Shown here piece after piece: positions 17,703 through 26,098 of a stretch of DNA of 64,000 nucleotides (positions are counted from its first letter, which is position 1; every line of letters begins with the position of its first letter). Origin of the DNA: Variovorax sp. MHTC-1. Lineage in GTDB: Bacteria; Pseudomonadota; Gammaproteobacteria; Burkholderiales; Burkholderiaceae_C. The notes under the pieces were generated by a model, which searched no databases, was not told where the DNA came from, and saw nothing but the letters and a program-made list of their open reading frames with translations. Made by a program: the position numbers and the translations under genes. The stretch spans positions 18,887-82,886 of the forward strand of contig NZ_RWKI01000021.1 in assembly GCF_003984645.1 (NCBI RefSeq). Direction: 5' to 3'.

Positions 17703-18489
17703 AGCGTTTTTGCACTTGATGGGCCAGGTACTGCAGGCCCCACAGCACCGGAAGGATGACGATGAAGAAGACCAGCGTGTAGGCCGAGCCGATCTCCAGC
17801 CGCATCGACGCATAGCTGTCGGCCAGGCCCACGGGCAGGGTGCGGGTCAGCGGCGTATGCAGCATCCAGGTGAGGTTGAACTCGCCGACCGACAGCGTGA
17901 ACACCATCAGGCTGCCGGCCACGATGGCCGGAAACACCGCGGGCACCAGCACGCCGAGGAAGCGCTGCCTGAAGTTCGCGCCCAGCGAGCGCGCGGCTTC
18001 TTCGAGCGCCCGCAGCTCTTCGCGCTGGAAGGCCGAGGACACGGTGCGCACCATGAAGGGCAGCGTGAACACGATGTGGCCGACCAGGATGAAGGCGAAG
18101 CTCTGGCGGAAGGCGGTGAGCTGGCCGTAGGCCAGGATCAGTGCGAGCGCGGTGGCGAGCCCGGGCACCGCCACCGGCAGCGTGATCAGTTCCTCGAAGG
18201 CGCGTGCGGCGCGCGTGCGGCTGCGCGCCAGCGCATAGGCACAGGGCACGCCCAAAAGCAGCGTGCCGATCACGCAGCCCAGGGCCAGCGCGATCGACCA
18301 GCCGACGGTGTTGCCGTAGACCTCCCAGACTTCACCGAGCCAGCGCAATGTCAGCCCGCTCTCGAGGCCGGCGCTGTAGTTGTTGACCAGCCCGGCCATG
18401 ATCGACAGCAGCATCGGCGCGATCATGAAGAGGCTCACGAGCATGGTGACGGTCAGCAGGAAGGGAGCGGGTGTCGTGGTGGTTCGCAT
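17692..18489 (-). CDS. ABC transporter permease (second)
   Basis: Binding-protein-dependent permease, 265 aa with six predicted membrane helices. The EAA loop that contacts the ATPase is clear: EEAARSLGANFRQRFLGVLVP. It pairs with the permease at 18497-19303 (7-bp gap) to form the heterodimeric channel, as in PotBC or PhnUV systems. The 3' end overlaps the ATPase gene by 11 bp. Confidence 0.92.
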   Translation of the reverse strand: MRTTTTPAPFLLTVTMLVSLFMIAPMLLSIMAGLVNNYSAGLESGLTLRWLGEVWEVYGNTVGWSIALALGCVIGTLLLGVPCAYALARSRTRAARAFEELITLPVAVPGLATALALILAYGQLTAFRQSFAFILVGHIVFTLPFMVRTVSSAFQREELRALEEAARSLGANFRQRFLGVLVPAVFPAIVAGSLMVFTLSVGEFNLTWMLHTPLTRTLPVGLADSYASMRLEIGSAYTLVFFIVILPVLWGLQYLAHQVQKRYGT

Positions 18490-18496
18490 CGCGTGC

Positions 18497-19303
18497 CTAG
18501 CGTGTGGGGTCGGCGCCGAAATGCCGGGCCGCGAAGAGCACGGCCCAGGTCACCAGGCCCAGCGCGATCGAGAGCGAAGCCGCGAGCGCGAAGTTGGCGT
18601 AGTTGGTGAACTCGTTGTAGATCGTGATCGGGATCACCTCGAACTTGCTCGCCAGCGTGAAGGCAGTGCCGAAGGCGCCCATCGAGGTGGCGAAGAGGAT
18701 CGCGCCGCAGGCCAGCGTGGTCGGTGCGAGCTCCGGCAGCCAGACGTCGCGCACCACGCGCAGCCGCGAAGCGCCGAGCGAGCGCGCGGCTTCCTCCAGC
18801 TGCAGGTTCATCGCCTCGGCCGCCGCCGCGTAGGTGGCGATGGCGCGCGGCAGCGAGAAGTAGAGATATGCGAGGAAGAGACCGAGCAGGCCGTAGGCGA
18901 AGGTGATGCGCTCCAGGCCGAAGGCCGCGCCCAGGTCGGCGACCAGCCCTTGCCGGCCGCCGAGCAGGATCACGAAGAAACCGATGATCACGCCCGGAAA
19001 GGACAGGGGCAGCGTCAGCAGCGACAGCAGCAGGCGCCGGCCCGGAAAGGCGCGGCGCGCCAGGTAGATGCCAACCGCGCTGCCCAGCACCAGCGTCGCG
19101 ACGGTCACCGCCAGCGACAGCGCGACCGTGTTGAGCATGCTCGCCAGATAGCGGCTGTCGGTGAGCACGGCGAAGTAGGTCTCCCAGCCCTTGGCCGCCG
19201 GCAGCGCGATCAGGCGCGCCACCGGCAGCAGCCAGAAGGCGAGGAAGAACACCGCCGCCGGCGCCAGACAGGCCGGCAGCAGCCAACGCTGGTTCGTTGT
19301 CAG
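18497..19303 (-). CDS. ABC transporter permease (first), predicted CTG start
   Basis: Permease subunit, 268 aa, six predicted helices, with an EAA loop (EEAARSLGASRLRVVRDVWLP). No ATG, GTG or TTG lies at a sensible place. The frame is open into the receptor gene, and the first plausible codon is CTG 19303, which overlaps the receptor stop as CTGA. This gives an N-terminus TTNQRWLLPACLAPAAVFF, matching the position of the first helix in the family. A TTG/GTG start further inside would cut into helix 1. Assignment of the CTG start is inference; the coding frame is firm. Confidence 0.88.
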   Translation of the reverse strand: MTTNQRWLLPACLAPAAVFFLAFWLLPVARLIALPAAKGWETYFAVLTDSRYLASMLNTVALSLAVTVATLVLGSAVGIYLARRAFPGRRLLLSLLTLPLSFPGVIIGFFVILLGGRQGLVADLGAAFGLERITFAYGLLGLFLAYLYFSLPRAIATYAAAAEAMNLQLEEAARSLGASRLRVVRDVWLPELAPTTLACGAILFATSMGAFGTAFTLASKFEVIPITIYNEFTNYANFALAASLSIALGLVTWAVLFAARHFGADPTR

Positions 19304-20310
19304 CGCACTTCCTTCAGGTAGCGATCCGAGAACGCGCGCTGCGCCTGCGCCATGCGGCCGTAGTCGACCGCTTTGGCGCGCGCGTATTCGGCCGCCGGCA
19401 GGAACTGCGCCTCCACTTCCTTCGGCATCGCGCCGGCGCGCACCGGCCGCAGGTAGGCCTTGGCCCAGAGCGCCTGGCCTTCGTCGGAGAGCACGAAATC
19501 CAGCACCTTCTTGCCCTCGGCCGCATGCGGCGCGTTGGCGACCAGGCTCATCACGTAGGGCACGACCACCGTGCCTTCGCTCGGGATGACGAAGGCGACG
19601 TTGGCCTTGTCCTTGTACTTGGCGCGGTAGGCGTTGAAGTCGTAGTCGAGCAGGATCGCAATCTCGCCCGACAGCACGCGCGCATACGAAGTCTGCTTGG
19701 GCACGATGGGCTCGTTCTTCTGCAGCGCCTTGAAGTAGTCCATGGCCGGCGTGAAGTTGTCGAGCGTGCCGCCGCGCGCCTGGTTGACCGCCACGGCGCC
19801 CACATAGCCGACGAAGGCCGAGGCCGGATCGAGGTAGCCGATCAGGCCCTTGTATTCGGGCTTCAGCAGGTCGGCCCAGGACTTGGGCACCGGCTTGCCG
19901 CGCAGCGCGTCGACGTTGACCATGAAGCCGAGCGTGCCGGAATGAATGGTGAACCAATGGCCTTCGGGGTCCTTGAGGCCGTCGGGAATGTCTTTCCACG
20001 CGGCCGGCTTGTAGGGCTGGACCACGCCGTCCTTCTGCGCCTGGATCGCGAAGGTCACGCCGAGGTAGGTGACGTCGGCGACGGGGCTGGCCTTCTCGGC
20101 GACGAGCTGCGCCAGCGATTGGCCGGAATTCTTGTTGTCCGGCGGCACCGTGATGCCGGTCTTGGCCTTGATGGCGCGCAGCTGCGTGCCCCAGTCGGCC
20201 CATTCGGTCGGGCAGTTGTAGCAGATGGCGGTCTGCGCCATGGCCGAGCCGGCGGCGAGGCCGAAGGCCAGCAGGGCGGCGCGGGCGATGCGATGGAGAG
20301 GCAGTGACAT
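19300..20310 (-). CDS. ABC transporter periplasmic solute-binding protein
   Basis: Class II/III type solute receptor, 336 aa. Signal peptide residues 1-25 end in SAMA-Q. ATG 20310 follows AAGGAAC. The mature N-terminus contains a C30-x-x-C33 pair (AICYNCPTEW), unusual for this class and possibly a disulfide. The rest shows the two-lobed SBP pattern (TYLGVTFAIQAQKDGVVQPYKP, GTLGFMVNVDALRGKPVPKSWADLLKPEYKG). It resembles receptors of iron, thiamine and 2-aminoethylphosphonate importers; the ligand is not identifiable. It is preceded by a LacI-family gene (32 bp) and followed by the permease with a 4-bp overlap. Confidence 0.9.
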   Translation of the reverse strand: MSLPLHRIARAALLAFGLAAGSAMAQTAICYNCPTEWADWGTQLRAIKAKTGITVPPDNKNSGQSLAQLVAEKASPVADVTYLGVTFAIQAQKDGVVQPYKPAAWKDIPDGLKDPEGHWFTIHSGTLGFMVNVDALRGKPVPKSWADLLKPEYKGLIGYLDPASAFVGYVGAVAVNQARGGTLDNFTPAMDYFKALQKNEPIVPKQTSYARVLSGEIAILLDYDFNAYRAKYKDKANVAFVIPSEGTVVVPYVMSLVANAPHAAEGKKVLDFVLSDEGQALWAKAYLRPVRAGAMPKEVEAQFLPAAEYARAKAVDYGRMAQAQRAFSDRYLKEVR

Positions 20311-20342
20311 GGGAGTTCCTTGGTTGAGGAGTGGAGGGCGGT

Positions 20343-21338
20343 TCAGGAAACTGGTGCGCAGGATTCGCCGGTGCGAAGCGCGTGGGGCAGCACGAGGCTC
20401 GCGTCGGCGTTCGGGACGGTGCCGCCGGCCAGCGCCTGCACCAGCAGCTCGACGCTGTGCCGGCCGATGTCGCCGTTCGGCTGGGTCACGGTGCTGAGCG
20501 CCGGCGTCAGGTCCTCGCCGAGCGCGATGCCGTCGAAGCCGATCACGCTCAGGTCGCGCGGCACCTGGAGCCCGCTCAGATGGGCGGCGCGGATGCTGCG
20601 GATGGCCAGCAGGTCGTTGGAGCAGACGAGGGCGGTCGGTCGCGGCGCGGTTACTAGAAAGCGCCTTAGTTCGTCGACCGCGGTTTCGATGAAGGGCACT
20701 TCGACCAGCGCGGGCGGCTCGAGCCCGGCGGCTGCCATGCCCTGGAGGAAGCCGCGCCAGCGTTGCTGTGCGCGGTCCGATGCGGCCAGCGTGCCGCTGA
20801 CCATCGCGATGCGGCGGTGCCCGAGCTCGACCAGGCGTGCGACGGCGCCCCCTACTGCGCCCTCGTTGTCGACCGAGACGCAGGGGTGCTCGGGATGGCG
20901 GTTGTAGACCAGCACATAGGGAAGGCCGGCGCCGCGCAGCCGCTCGAGCGCCGCCGAAGTGGCCGGATTGGAGACCACCAGGATCAGACCGTCGACATTG
21001 CCGGCCATGAGCAGATTGACCGCGCGCTGTTCCTCGTCGAGCTGGTAGCCGGTGGTGACAGGAATGATCGCGTAGCCGCCCGCGGCGGCGGCCCGGGCGA
21101 TGCCCTGCAGGCACTCGGCGAACACCGGGTTCAGCAGCGTGGGCAGCACCACGCCGAGCACGCGGCTGCGCTGGGTGCGCAGCGTTCGGGCGCTCGAATT
21201 GGGCAGGTAGCCGAGCTCGCCGGCGACGCGTTCGACATGCTCGCGCGTGGCCGGCGTCACCTTGTCCGGAAAGTTGAAGACGCGCGAGACCGTGGCCACG
21301 GAGACCCCGGCTCTTTCGGCAACGGACTGGATGCTCAT
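20343..21338 (-). CDS. LacI-family transcriptional regulator
   Basis: DNA-binding regulator, 331 aa. The N-terminal HTH reads IQSVAERAGVSVATVSRVFN, followed by the hinge GYLPNSSARTLRTQRS and a periplasmic-binding-protein-like effector domain (about 62-330). It heads a co-directional run of receptor, permease, permease, ATPase, phosphodiesterase and Na/Pi cotransporter and most likely represses it. The ATG lies 4 bp from a 36-bp palindrome containing a CG-centred core, the type bound by LacI-family proteins, suggesting autoregulation. The effector is unknown. Confidence 0.92.
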   Translation of the reverse strand: MSIQSVAERAGVSVATVSRVFNFPDKVTPATREHVERVAGELGYLPNSSARTLRTQRSRVLGVVLPTLLNPVFAECLQGIARAAAAGGYAIIPVTTGYQLDEEQRAVNLLMAGNVDGLILVVSNPATSAALERLRGAGLPYVLVYNRHPEHPCVSVDNEGAVGGAVARLVELGHRRIAMVSGTLAASDRAQQRWRGFLQGMAAAGLEPPALVEVPFIETAVDELRRFLVTAPRPTALVCSNDLLAIRSIRAAHLSGLQVPRDLSVIGFDGIALGEDLTPALSTVTQPNGDIGRHSVELLVQALAGGTVPNADASLVLPHALRTGESCAPVS

Positions 21339-21342
21339 GTAA

Positions 21343-21378
21343 CGGCGCTGCTATGTAATCGATTACATTGCAGCGCCG
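21343..21378. promoter_or_regulatory. 36-bp palindromic operator upstream of lacI-type gene
   Basis: Perfect 16-bp core ATGTAATC/GATTACAT (21353-21368), flanked by further arms CGGCGCTGC and GCAGCGCCG with one mismatched pair. The CG-centred core is the LacI-family operator style. It sits 4 bp upstream of the regulator start codon, so it would overlap the 5' leader and could also fold as an RNA hairpin. Confidence 0.75.
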
Positions 21379-21443
21379 CAGTGTGACCCTGTCGTGACAA
21401 GGGGTGGCCAAGGACAAACCCTTGGCAGCTCAGGAAACGAGGT

Positions 21444-21944
21444 TCAGCGCGCTTTGCGCACCCGCCGCAGCTCGTCGAGGATCAAACAGATCGCCCCGAT
21501 CGTGATCGCGCTGTCCGCCACGTTGAAGGCCGGGAAGTGCCGGCCCGCAAGATGGAAGTCGAGGAAGTCGACCACGTAGCCGTGCATCAGGCGATCGATC
21601 ACGTTGCCGATCGCCCCGCCGAGGATCGCGGCCATGGCGAAGGAGAACAGCTTCTGTCCGGGATGCGACTTGAGCATCCAGACGATGAAGATGGCGGCAG
21701 CCACGCCGACGGCCGTGAAGAACCAGCGCTGCCAGCCTGCCGCATCCGCGAGGAAGGAGAAGGCGGCGCCGGTGTTGTGGGCGCGCACGATGTTGAAGAA
21801 GCTCGTGATGTAGGTGGCGTCGCCGAGCTTGTAGGAGCCGAGGATCAGCGTCTTGGTGAACTGGTCGAGGATCAGGATCACCAGCGCCAGGCCGAGCCAG
21901 GGCCAGATGCCGGCGCGCGGCGCGGCAAGGGAACGGGTGGCCAT
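21444..21944 (-). CDS. lspA: Prolipoprotein signal peptidase LspA
   Basis: Signal peptidase II, 166 aa, four membrane helices; it cleaves lipoprotein signal peptides in the inner membrane. Catalytic Asp motifs are present: GGAIGNVIDRLMHGYVVDFLDF and FNVADSAITIG. ATG 21944 overlaps the ileS stop by one base (TGATG), the standard coupled ileS-lspA arrangement. A GC-rich hairpin (GCCAAGG-N6-CCTTGGC, 21407-21426) downstream has no T-tract but may stabilise or end the transcript. Confidence 0.96.
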   Translation of the reverse strand: MATRSLAAPRAGIWPWLGLALVILILDQFTKTLILGSYKLGDATYITSFFNIVRAHNTGAAFSFLADAAGWQRWFFTAVGVAAAIFIVWMLKSHPGQKLFSFAMAAILGGAIGNVIDRLMHGYVVDFLDFHLAGRHFPAFNVADSAITIGAICLILDELRRVRKAR

Positions 21945-24781
21945 CAGGCGATGCTCCTTGCTTCGCCGGCACCGTAGAGATTGCTGGTGCAGCGGCCGCA
22001 GATGGCCGGATGGGCCGGGTCGTGGCCGACGTCCTCGCGCCAGTGCCAGCAGCGTTCGCACTTGACGGCGGAACTCGCCGTCACCTGTGCCGACAGAGTG
22101 TCGCCGGCCGCCAGCTCGACGGCGGAGGTGATGAAGACGAACTTGAGGTCCTCGCCGAGCGAGGCCAGGAGTGCATGGTCCTCGGCCGGCGCGACAAGCT
22201 TCACGTTGGCCTGCAGCGAGGAGCCCACCTGGCCGGCCGCACGCACGGTTTCGATCTCCTTGTTGACGCTGTCGCGGATCTCGCGGATGCGGCTCCACTT
22301 GGCGAGCAGCGCCTCGTCGGGCGTGCCGAGGTCGCTGAAGACCTGGGTGAAGATCGACTCGCCGTTGCCGCAGAACTTCCACGCCTCTTCGGCGGTGAAG
22401 CTCAGGAAGGGCGCCATCCAGCGCAGCATCGCCTGGGTGATGTGCCACAACACCGTCTGCGCGCTGCGGCGTGCCGGCGAATGAGGCGCGGTCGTGTAGA
22501 GGCGGTCCTTCAGCACGTCGAGGTAGAAGGCACCCAGGTCTTCCGAGCAATACACCTGCAGCTTGGCCACCACTGGGTGGAACTCGTAGACCTTGTAGTG
22601 CGCGAGCACCTCGGCCTGGAACTGCGCCGCGCGGCTCAAGGCATAGCGGTCGATCTCGAGCAGTTCATCGATCGGCACCGTGTCCTTCGCGATGTCGAAG
22701 TCGCTGGTGTTGGCGAGCAGGAAGCGCAGCGTGTTGCGGATGCGCCGATAGGCGTCGACCACGCGCGCGAGGATCTTGTCGTCGCCCGCGATGTCGCCCG
22801 AATAGTCGCTGGCCGCGACCCAGAGCCGGATGATCTCGGCGCCGAGCTTCTTGTTGACTTCCTGCGGATCGAGGCCGTTGCCGAGCGACTTGCTCATCTT
22901 GCGGCCCTGGCTGTCGATGGTGAAGCCGTGCGTGAGCAGGCCCTTGTACGGCGCGCGGCCTTCGAGCGCACAGGCGATCAAGAGCGACGAGTGGAACCAG
23001 CCGCGATGCTGGTCATGGCCTTCGAGGTAGAGGTCGGCCTCCGGGCCGGTCTCGTGATGGACGTTCGGATGCGTGCCGCGCAGCACGTGGAAGAAGGTCG
23101 AGCCAGAGTCGAACCAGACCTCCAGGATGTCGGTGCTCTTGGTGTAGTGGGCCGCATCGGCCGCGCCGAGGATCTCTTCGGTCGTCACGCGGCTCCAGGC
23201 CTCGATGCCGCCTTCTTCGACGATGTCGGCCGCTTGGTCGAGGATCTCCATCGTGCGCGGATGCAACTCGCCCGAATCCTTGTGCAGGAAGAAGGGGATC
23301 GGCACGCCCCAGCTGCGCTGGCGGCTGATGCACCAGTCGGGCCGGTTGGCGATCATGTCGTGCAGGCGGGCCTTGCCGTTCTCGGGGTAGAAGCTGGTCT
23401 CCTCGATTGCTTCCAGCGCGGTCTGGCGCAGGGTCTTCGGCGCCTTGTCCTTGGTGAACACGCCTTCGCCCTCGTCCATGCGGATGAACCACTGCGCGGC
23501 GGCGCGATAGATCACCGGCGTCTTGTGGCGCCAGCAGTGCGGATAGCTGTGGGTGATGGCTTCGGTCGTGAGAAGACGGTTGGCATCGCGCAGCGTCTGG
23601 ATGATGTGCGGCACGGCCTTCCAGATGTTCTGGCCGCCGAAGAGCGGGAAGTCGGGCGCGTACGAGCCGTTGCCCTGCACCGGGTTCAGGATGTCGTCGT
23701 AGGCGACGCCGTGCGCGATGCAGGAGTTGAAGTCGTCCACGCCGTAGGCGGGCGACGAGTGGACCAGGCCGGTGCCGTCGTCGGCCGTGGCATAGTCGGC
23801 CAGGTAGACCGGCGACAGGCGGCGGTAGCCGGCATCGACGTCGTACAGCGGATGCTCGAACTCGAGGCCGCCGAGCTTCTCGCCCTTGACGGTGGCCAGC
23901 ACCTTGCCGTCGAGCGCATAGCGGGTCATGCACATCTCGACCAGCGAGGCGGCCAGCACCAGCAGCCCGCGCTCGGTGTCGACCAGCGCGTAGTCGAGCT
24001 CGGGATTCAGGTTGAGCGCCTGGTTGGCCGGGATGGTCCAGGCGGTGGTGGTCCAGATCACCGCGAAGGCGTCCTTGGCGAGCGCGGGCAGGCCGAAGGC
24101 GGCCGCGAGCTTGGCCGGCTCATGCGCCTTGAAGGCGACGTCGAGCGTCTGGCTCTTCTTGTCGGCGTACTCGATCTCGAACTCCGCCAGCGAGGAGCCG
24201 CAGTCGAAGCACCAGTAGACCGGCTTGAGCCCGCGGTAGACGAAGCCGCGCTCGATCACGCGCTTGAAGGCGCGCAACTCGCCGGCCTCGTTGGCGAAGT
24301 CCATGGTCTTGTAGGGATGGCCCCATTCGCCCAGCACGCCCAGGCGCTGGAAATCGCCCATCTGCTGCGCGATCTGCTCGGTGGCGTAGGCGCGGCTCTT
24401 GGCCTGCATCTCGTCGCGGCTGAGGTTGCGGCCGTACTTCTTTTCGATCGCGTTCTCGATCGGCAGGCCGTGGCAGTCCCAGCCCGGCACGTAGAGCGCG
24501 TCGTAGCCCTCGAGCTGGCGCGCCTTGGTGATCATGTCCTTCAGGATCTTGTTGACCGCGTGGCCCATGTGGATCTGGCCGTTCGCGTACGGCGGGCCGT
24601 CGTGCAGGATGAACTTGGGCGCGCCGTGGCGCGCGTCGCGCAGGCGGTGGTAGCGGCCTTCGTCGTTCCACTCCTTCACCCAGCCCGGTTCGCGCTTGGG
24701 CAGGTCGCCGCGCATCGGGAAGGGAGTGTCGGGCAGGTTCAGCGTGGCGCGGTAGTCGGTGGAGGGTGCAACGTCAGACAT
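21944..24781 (-). CDS. ileS: Isoleucyl-tRNA synthetase
   Basis: Class Ia aminoacyl-tRNA synthetase, 945 aa, full length. The HIGH motif is in PPYANGQIHMGHAVN near residue 65, and KMSKS in GRKMSKSLGN at about 620. Between them lies the CP1 editing domain. The C-terminal zinc-binding segment has CERCWHW and CGRC. The start is ATG 24781 in the usual context. It lies between ribF (upstream) and lspA (1-bp overlap), the common proteobacterial order, with a palindromic repeat in the ribF-ileS gap. Confidence 0.98.
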   Translation of the reverse strand: MSDVAPSTDYRATLNLPDTPFPMRGDLPKREPGWVKEWNDEGRYHRLRDARHGAPKFILHDGPPYANGQIHMGHAVNKILKDMITKARQLEGYDALYVPGWDCHGLPIENAIEKKYGRNLSRDEMQAKSRAYATEQIAQQMGDFQRLGVLGEWGHPYKTMDFANEAGELRAFKRVIERGFVYRGLKPVYWCFDCGSSLAEFEIEYADKKSQTLDVAFKAHEPAKLAAAFGLPALAKDAFAVIWTTTAWTIPANQALNLNPELDYALVDTERGLLVLAASLVEMCMTRYALDGKVLATVKGEKLGGLEFEHPLYDVDAGYRRLSPVYLADYATADDGTGLVHSSPAYGVDDFNSCIAHGVAYDDILNPVQGNGSYAPDFPLFGGQNIWKAVPHIIQTLRDANRLLTTEAITHSYPHCWRHKTPVIYRAAAQWFIRMDEGEGVFTKDKAPKTLRQTALEAIEETSFYPENGKARLHDMIANRPDWCISRQRSWGVPIPFFLHKDSGELHPRTMEILDQAADIVEEGGIEAWSRVTTEEILGAADAAHYTKSTDILEVWFDSGSTFFHVLRGTHPNVHHETGPEADLYLEGHDQHRGWFHSSLLIACALEGRAPYKGLLTHGFTIDSQGRKMSKSLGNGLDPQEVNKKLGAEIIRLWVAASDYSGDIAGDDKILARVVDAYRRIRNTLRFLLANTSDFDIAKDTVPIDELLEIDRYALSRAAQFQAEVLAHYKVYEFHPVVAKLQVYCSEDLGAFYLDVLKDRLYTTAPHSPARRSAQTVLWHITQAMLRWMAPFLSFTAEEAWKFCGNGESIFTQVFSDLGTPDEALLAKWSRIREIRDSVNKEIETVRAAGQVGSSLQANVKLVAPAEDHALLASLGEDLKFVFITSAVELAAGDTLSAQVTASSAVKCERCWHWREDVGHDPAHPAICGRCTSNLYGAGEARSIA

Positions 24782-24800
24782 GATGGAGTTCGAAACAGGG

Positions 24801-24872
24801 CTTCGACAGGCTCAGCCCGAACGGTTAGGCGTCGGCGCGAATAAAAAGCCGTTCGCCCTGAGCTTGTCGAAG
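24801..24872. repeat. Long inverted repeat (REP-like) between ribF and ileS
   Basis: Two 24-bp arms (24801-24824 and 24849-24872) separated by 24 bp, complementary at 21 of 24 positions. The arms carry the CTTCGACA(A/G)GCTCAG core seen in dispersed repeats of many environmental proteobacteria. Transcribed from either side it would fold into a long hairpin in the ribF-ileS intergenic RNA. A degenerate half-copy may exist near 12107-12117. Confidence 0.8.
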
Positions 24873-24896
24873 GGCGGCAGCACGGTGCGTGCAGGG

Positions 24897-25934
24897 CTAA
24901 ATTCGGTCGCGCGTGGTCTGGCGATGGGTTTCGGCGTGGGTGGATGCGAAGAACGCACGTGCGTCGCGGCCATCCTTCGCGATGCCCGCGGTGAGGGCCT
25001 CGAGGCTGGTGTAGCGCAATTCGTCGTGCAGTTTGTGCAGCAGTTCCACGCGCACGATTTTACCGTAGGCCCCTTCGGCGCCGAGGTCGGCCGGCCAATC
25101 GAGGCAATGGGTCTCCAGCAGTACCCGGCCGGCGTTGACGTCATTGGCGTCGAGCGAGGGCCGCACGCCAAGATTGGCGACGCCGCGCAGCGGCGCCTCG
25201 CCCAGGCCGTGCACCAGTACCGCGAAGATGCCGCTGGCCGCCGGTTTCCAGTGCTTGAAGCGAAGGTTGAGGGTGCGGAAGCCGTCGTCGCGGCCCGGCG
25301 CCGAGGCGCCCAGCGCGCGGCCGAGCTTGCGGCCATGGACCACGTGGCCGGAGATTGCGTAGGGCCGGCCGAGCAGCGCCTGCACGTCACCCATCCGGCC
25401 TTCGGCCAGCGCCTCGCGCACGGCGGAGCTCGAGACGCGCAGGCCGTGCACCTCGTAGCTCATCATCCGCGCGACGTCGAAGCCGTGTCGGTCGCCGGCT
25501 GCATCGAGCATCGCGTAGTCGCCGGCGCGCTTGGCGCCGAAGCGGAAGTCGTCGCCCACCAGCACGTAGCGCACGCCCAGGCCCTCGATCAGCACGTGCT
25601 GGATGAATTCGTCGGGCGTCTGCGAGGCGAGGCGGGCGTCGAAAGGCAGCACGATGGTCTGCGCGACGCCGCTGGCCGCCAGCTCAGTGAGCTTGTCGCG
25701 CAGGGTGCCGATGCGCGCCGGCGCCAGCTCAGGCCGCTTGGCGACAGCGGCGAAGTAATCGCGCGGATGCGGCTCGAAGGTCAGCACGCAGCTGGGCAGC
25801 CCGCGCAGGCGCGCCTCGGTGTTGAGCAGCCCCAGCATGGCCTGGTGGCCGCGGTGCACGCCGTCGAAATTGCCAATGGTCAGGGCGCAGGCCTTTGCTA
25901 CGCCCGGATGCCTGAAACCCCGGAAAACCTGCAT
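24897..25934 (-). CDS. ribF: Bifunctional riboflavin kinase / FAD synthetase
   Basis: Makes FMN from riboflavin and FAD from FMN, 345 aa. The N-terminal FAD synthetase domain carries the nucleotidyltransferase motif GNFDGVHRGHQ and later SSSAVREAL. The C-terminal riboflavin kinase domain begins around GRPYAISGHVVHGRKLGR. ATG 25934 (MQVFRGFRHPG) matches the family N-terminus; upstream in-frame codons run into the promoter region. First gene of ribF-ileS-lspA. Confidence 0.97.
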   Translation of the reverse strand: MQVFRGFRHPGVAKACALTIGNFDGVHRGHQAMLGLLNTEARLRGLPSCVLTFEPHPRDYFAAVAKRPELAPARIGTLRDKLTELAASGVAQTIVLPFDARLASQTPDEFIQHVLIEGLGVRYVLVGDDFRFGAKRAGDYAMLDAAGDRHGFDVARMMSYEVHGLRVSSSAVREALAEGRMGDVQALLGRPYAISGHVVHGRKLGRALGASAPGRDDGFRTLNLRFKHWKPAASGIFAVLVHGLGEAPLRGVANLGVRPSLDANDVNAGRVLLETHCLDWPADLGAEGAYGKIVRVELLHKLHDELRYTSLEALTAGIAKDGRDARAFFASTHAETHRQTTRDRI

Positions 25935-25994
25935 GGGTTGATATCTTTTTGATAGCGCTTTGCGCCCGCCGAATGGGCCCATTCGGAGCTTTTT

Positions 25995-26018
25995 GTCACA
26001 AAGCCGGTATATTGTGAC
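25995..26018. promoter_or_regulatory. Inverted repeat with promoter-like core between ribF and HNH gene
   Basis: GTCACAA and TTGTGAC arms are separated by 10 bp that contain a TATATT hexamer (26008-26013), a possible -10 element toward the HNH gene. The site lies 61 bp upstream of the ribF start and 81 bp before the HNH start, so it could control either. The binding protein is unknown. Confidence 0.45.
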
Positions 26019-26098
26019 GCAGTGCGTCGTCCGCAAGCCTCCGGGTGAGCGTGATGGCCTGGTCTTTCCGTGGTTCTTCTTTGCTGAGGAGGCGTGTG

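Noticed and set aside
22010..24844. 944-codon plus-strand open frame opposite ileS
   Set aside because: It mirrors ileS exactly, lacks recognisable domains and has a GC-shadow composition.
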